A DNA stretch of 64,000 nt, from assembly GCF_009766065.1 (NCBI RefSeq), contig NZ_LMUE01000003.1, forward strand, positions 106,809-170,808, read 5' to 3'. Below, piece by piece: positions 62,631 through 64,000 of the stretch. This stretch comes from Dyella sp. S184. Lineage in GTDB: Bacteria; Pseudomonadota; Gammaproteobacteria; Xanthomonadales; Rhodanobacteraceae. The position numbers were made by a program, and so were the translations under genes. Positions within the stretch are counted from its first letter, which is position 1. Each line of letters starts with the position of its first letter. The notes under the pieces are model-generated. The model saw nothing but the letters and a program-made list of their open reading frames with translations. It did not search any database and was not told the DNA's origin.

Positions 62631-64000
62631 ATGCGGCGACCTATATGCGTAATGGCTGCAATGGTGATCGTTGTGCTGGCACTTGGCGCGTGTTCGTCGA
62701 TGCGCACCGACTTCGTCAAGCAGCCATCCAAGGCATTGCCGCCGGCCACCAACACGCCGAGCGCACGTTACGTCCACGCAGAGGTAGGCCAGCATCTCGA
62801 CAAGTCCGGCTTCCGCCTGCTCACGCTCAGCGACAACGCGCTGATGAGCCGCATCGCGCTGGCCGACCATGCGCAGCACTCGATCGACCTGCAGTACTAC
62901 ATCTTCGACAACGACGCGACCGGCCGACTGGTGGCGCAACACCTGCTGGCAGCAGCGGATCGCGGCGTGCGCGTGCGCCTGCTGCTCGACGACATCAACG
63001 TGCACGATGAGATCGACATGCTGAATGCGCTCAACGCGCACCCGAATTTCAAGGTCCGGCTGTTCAACCCGTTCCATACGCGCGATCCGTCGATGTTGTC
63101 CAAGACCACGCAATTCCTGCTTGATGCGCATCGGCTCAACCGCCGCATGCACAACAAGTCGTTCATCGTGGATGGCAACGTGGCGATCGTCGGCGGACGC
63201 AATATCGGCGATGCCTATTTCGATGCTGGCAGTGACACCAATTTCCGCGACCTTGACCTGATCGCGATCGGGCCGGTGGTGAAGGAGGCTTCGCATGCCT
63301 TCGACGAATACTGGAACTGCGACGCCGCCACTCCGGTTACCGCCTTTAACGGCAGGCGCGCCAGTCACTACGATCTGGCGAAATTGCGTGTCGACCTGGG
63401 TCACGACGCGCGCGCGTTCGCGCAGTCCGACTATGCGCAGGCGACGCTGGATCAGCTACCCGATGGCCCTTCCGCCGATCGCCCCGGCGCCTGGTTCTGG
63501 GGCCCCGCCACGCTGGTGGCCGACCAGCCGGCAAAGATCGATGCCGAGAACGCCAGGGACGAGCATTCCCTGCGCATCGGCCCGCAGATCAAGTCGATGA
63601 TCGACCAGGCGCAGCAGGGCGTGTTGCTGATCTCGCCCTACTTCGTCCCCGGCGACAGCGGCACGCGATACCTCACCGACCTCGCCAGCCGCGGTGTCAG
63701 CGTGGAGGTGTTGACGAACTCGCTCGCCTCCACTGATGAAGCCGCCGTGCATGCGGGATATTCGCGTTATCGCCGCGCACTGCTCGAAGGCGGTGTGCAG
63801 CTTTACGAACTGCGGCCCGCTGCCGGCGTGGTGCAGCCAGCGACCGCCAAGGGCAGGTCCTCCGGTGTAAGCCTGCATGCCAAGGCGATCGTGGTGGATC
63901 AGCGACTGGTGTTCGTCGGCTCGATGAACCTGGATCAGCGCTCGAAGCTGCTCAACACCGAGATGGGCATCATCGTGGACTGCCCCCAACTCGCGGAGGC
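62631..64000 (+). CDS. Phospholipase D family lipoprotein (cardiolipin synthase ClsC/YmdC-like), 3' truncated by window
   Basis: About 456 residues are visible and the frame is still open at 64000. Lipobox LALGAC (Cys21) predicts outer-membrane or inner-membrane anchoring. Two PLD motifs: MHNKSFIVDGNVAIVGGRNIGD and LHAKAIVVDQRLVFVGSMN (H-x-K-x4-D), with DLQYYIFDNDATGRLVAQHLLAAADRGVRVRLLLDD between start and first site. ClsC-type enzymes use phosphatidylethanolamine and phosphatidylglycerol to make cardiolipin. Absent from a list of closed frames because its stop lies outside. Confidence 0.92.
   Translation, partial: MRRPICVMAAMVIVVLALGACSSMRTDFVKQPSKALPPATNTPSARYVHAEVGQHLDKSGFRLLTLSDNALMSRIALADHAQHSIDLQYYIFDNDATGRLVAQHLLAAADRGVRVRLLLDDINVHDEIDMLNALNAHPNFKVRLFNPFHTRDPSMLSKTTQFLLDAHRLNRRMHNKSFIVDGNVAIVGGRNIGDAYFDAGSDTNFRDLDLIAIGPVVKEASHAFDEYWNCDAATPVTAFNGRRASHYDLAKLRVDLGHDARAFAQSDYAQATLDQLPDGPSADRPGAWFWGPATLVADQPAKIDAENARDEHSLRIGPQIKSMIDQAQQGVLLISPYFVPGDSGTRYLTDLASRGVSVEVLTNSLASTDEAAVHAGYSRYRRALLEGGVQLYELRPAAGVVQPATAKGRSSGVSLHAKAIVVDQRLVFVGSMNLDQRSKLLNTEMGIIVDCPQLAE

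Overview
The window is a piece of a GC-rich gammaproteobacterial chromosome. Gene content points to the Xanthomonadales, most likely a Rhodanobacter/Dyella-like member of the Rhodanobacteraceae. It has DUF1415, DUF4087, DUF3014 and YaeQ proteins, a bo3-type quinol oxidase followed by SURF1, many secreted peptidases typical of that order, and REP sequences of the 'VIPAQAGI' type. This assignment is inference from gene content; no 16S or marker comparison was possible.

Layout. 0-2.3 kb: 3' end of a truncated haemoglobin, a GNAT acetyltransferase and an MHS-type transporter. 2.4-7.4 kb: cyoABCD plus SURF1 (terminal oxidase), convergent with polyphosphate kinase (7.4-9.6). 9.8-12 kb: AraC regulator divergent from an Fsr-type MFS exporter. 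12.1-16.2 kb: a compact minus-strand run (DUF4190 protein, SDR, methyltransferase, pyrD, murB). 16.3-23.5 kb: ALDH7-type dehydrogenase, tRNA-Arg(CCT), SelO, DUF1415, YkgJ-type protein, RsuA, RsmC, DUF4087, AhpD-like protein. 23.6-29.2 kb: overlapping mprF and VirJ/AcvB-like genes (lipid aminoacylation), then an OPT transporter. 29.3-36.9 kb: pseudouridine synthases (one lacking its catalytic Asp), YaeQ, FKBP, RIO kinase, LLM flavin enzyme, DUF1993, DDAH-like hydrolase and a secreted methyltransferase-like protein. 37.1-49.8 kb: secreted proteins, including four peptidases (two M28, S9, M14), and a metallo-hydrolase/TetR divergent pair with two palindromic operators. 49.9-55.4 kb: the borosin locus. 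55.6-64 kb: ThpR, SDR, MBL protein, DUF3014, methyltransferase, a YadGH-like ABC transporter, CsbD, and a phospholipase D lipoprotein cut by the window end.

The most interesting system lies at 49975-55426 on the minus strand. A tetrapyrrole-methylase-fold enzyme closely resembling the borosin alpha-N-methyltransferase SonM is followed by two small proteins. Both start with the SonA-like signature 'DFLExxGQDAQLR', so this looks like a split borosin RiPP locus. Each precursor is immediately followed by a membrane-anchored diguanylate cyclase with a periplasmic repeat domain, giving the order M - A1 - DGC1 - A2 - DGC2, a duplicated precursor/cyclase module. The second module has its own recognisable promoter with an 18-bp palindrome over the -35 box. 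A backbone-N-methylated peptide paired with a dedicated c-di-GMP synthase is, as far as I know, not a described arrangement. The functional link is my inference from gene order and duplication.

No rRNA, CRISPR array, insertion sequence or prophage was recognised.
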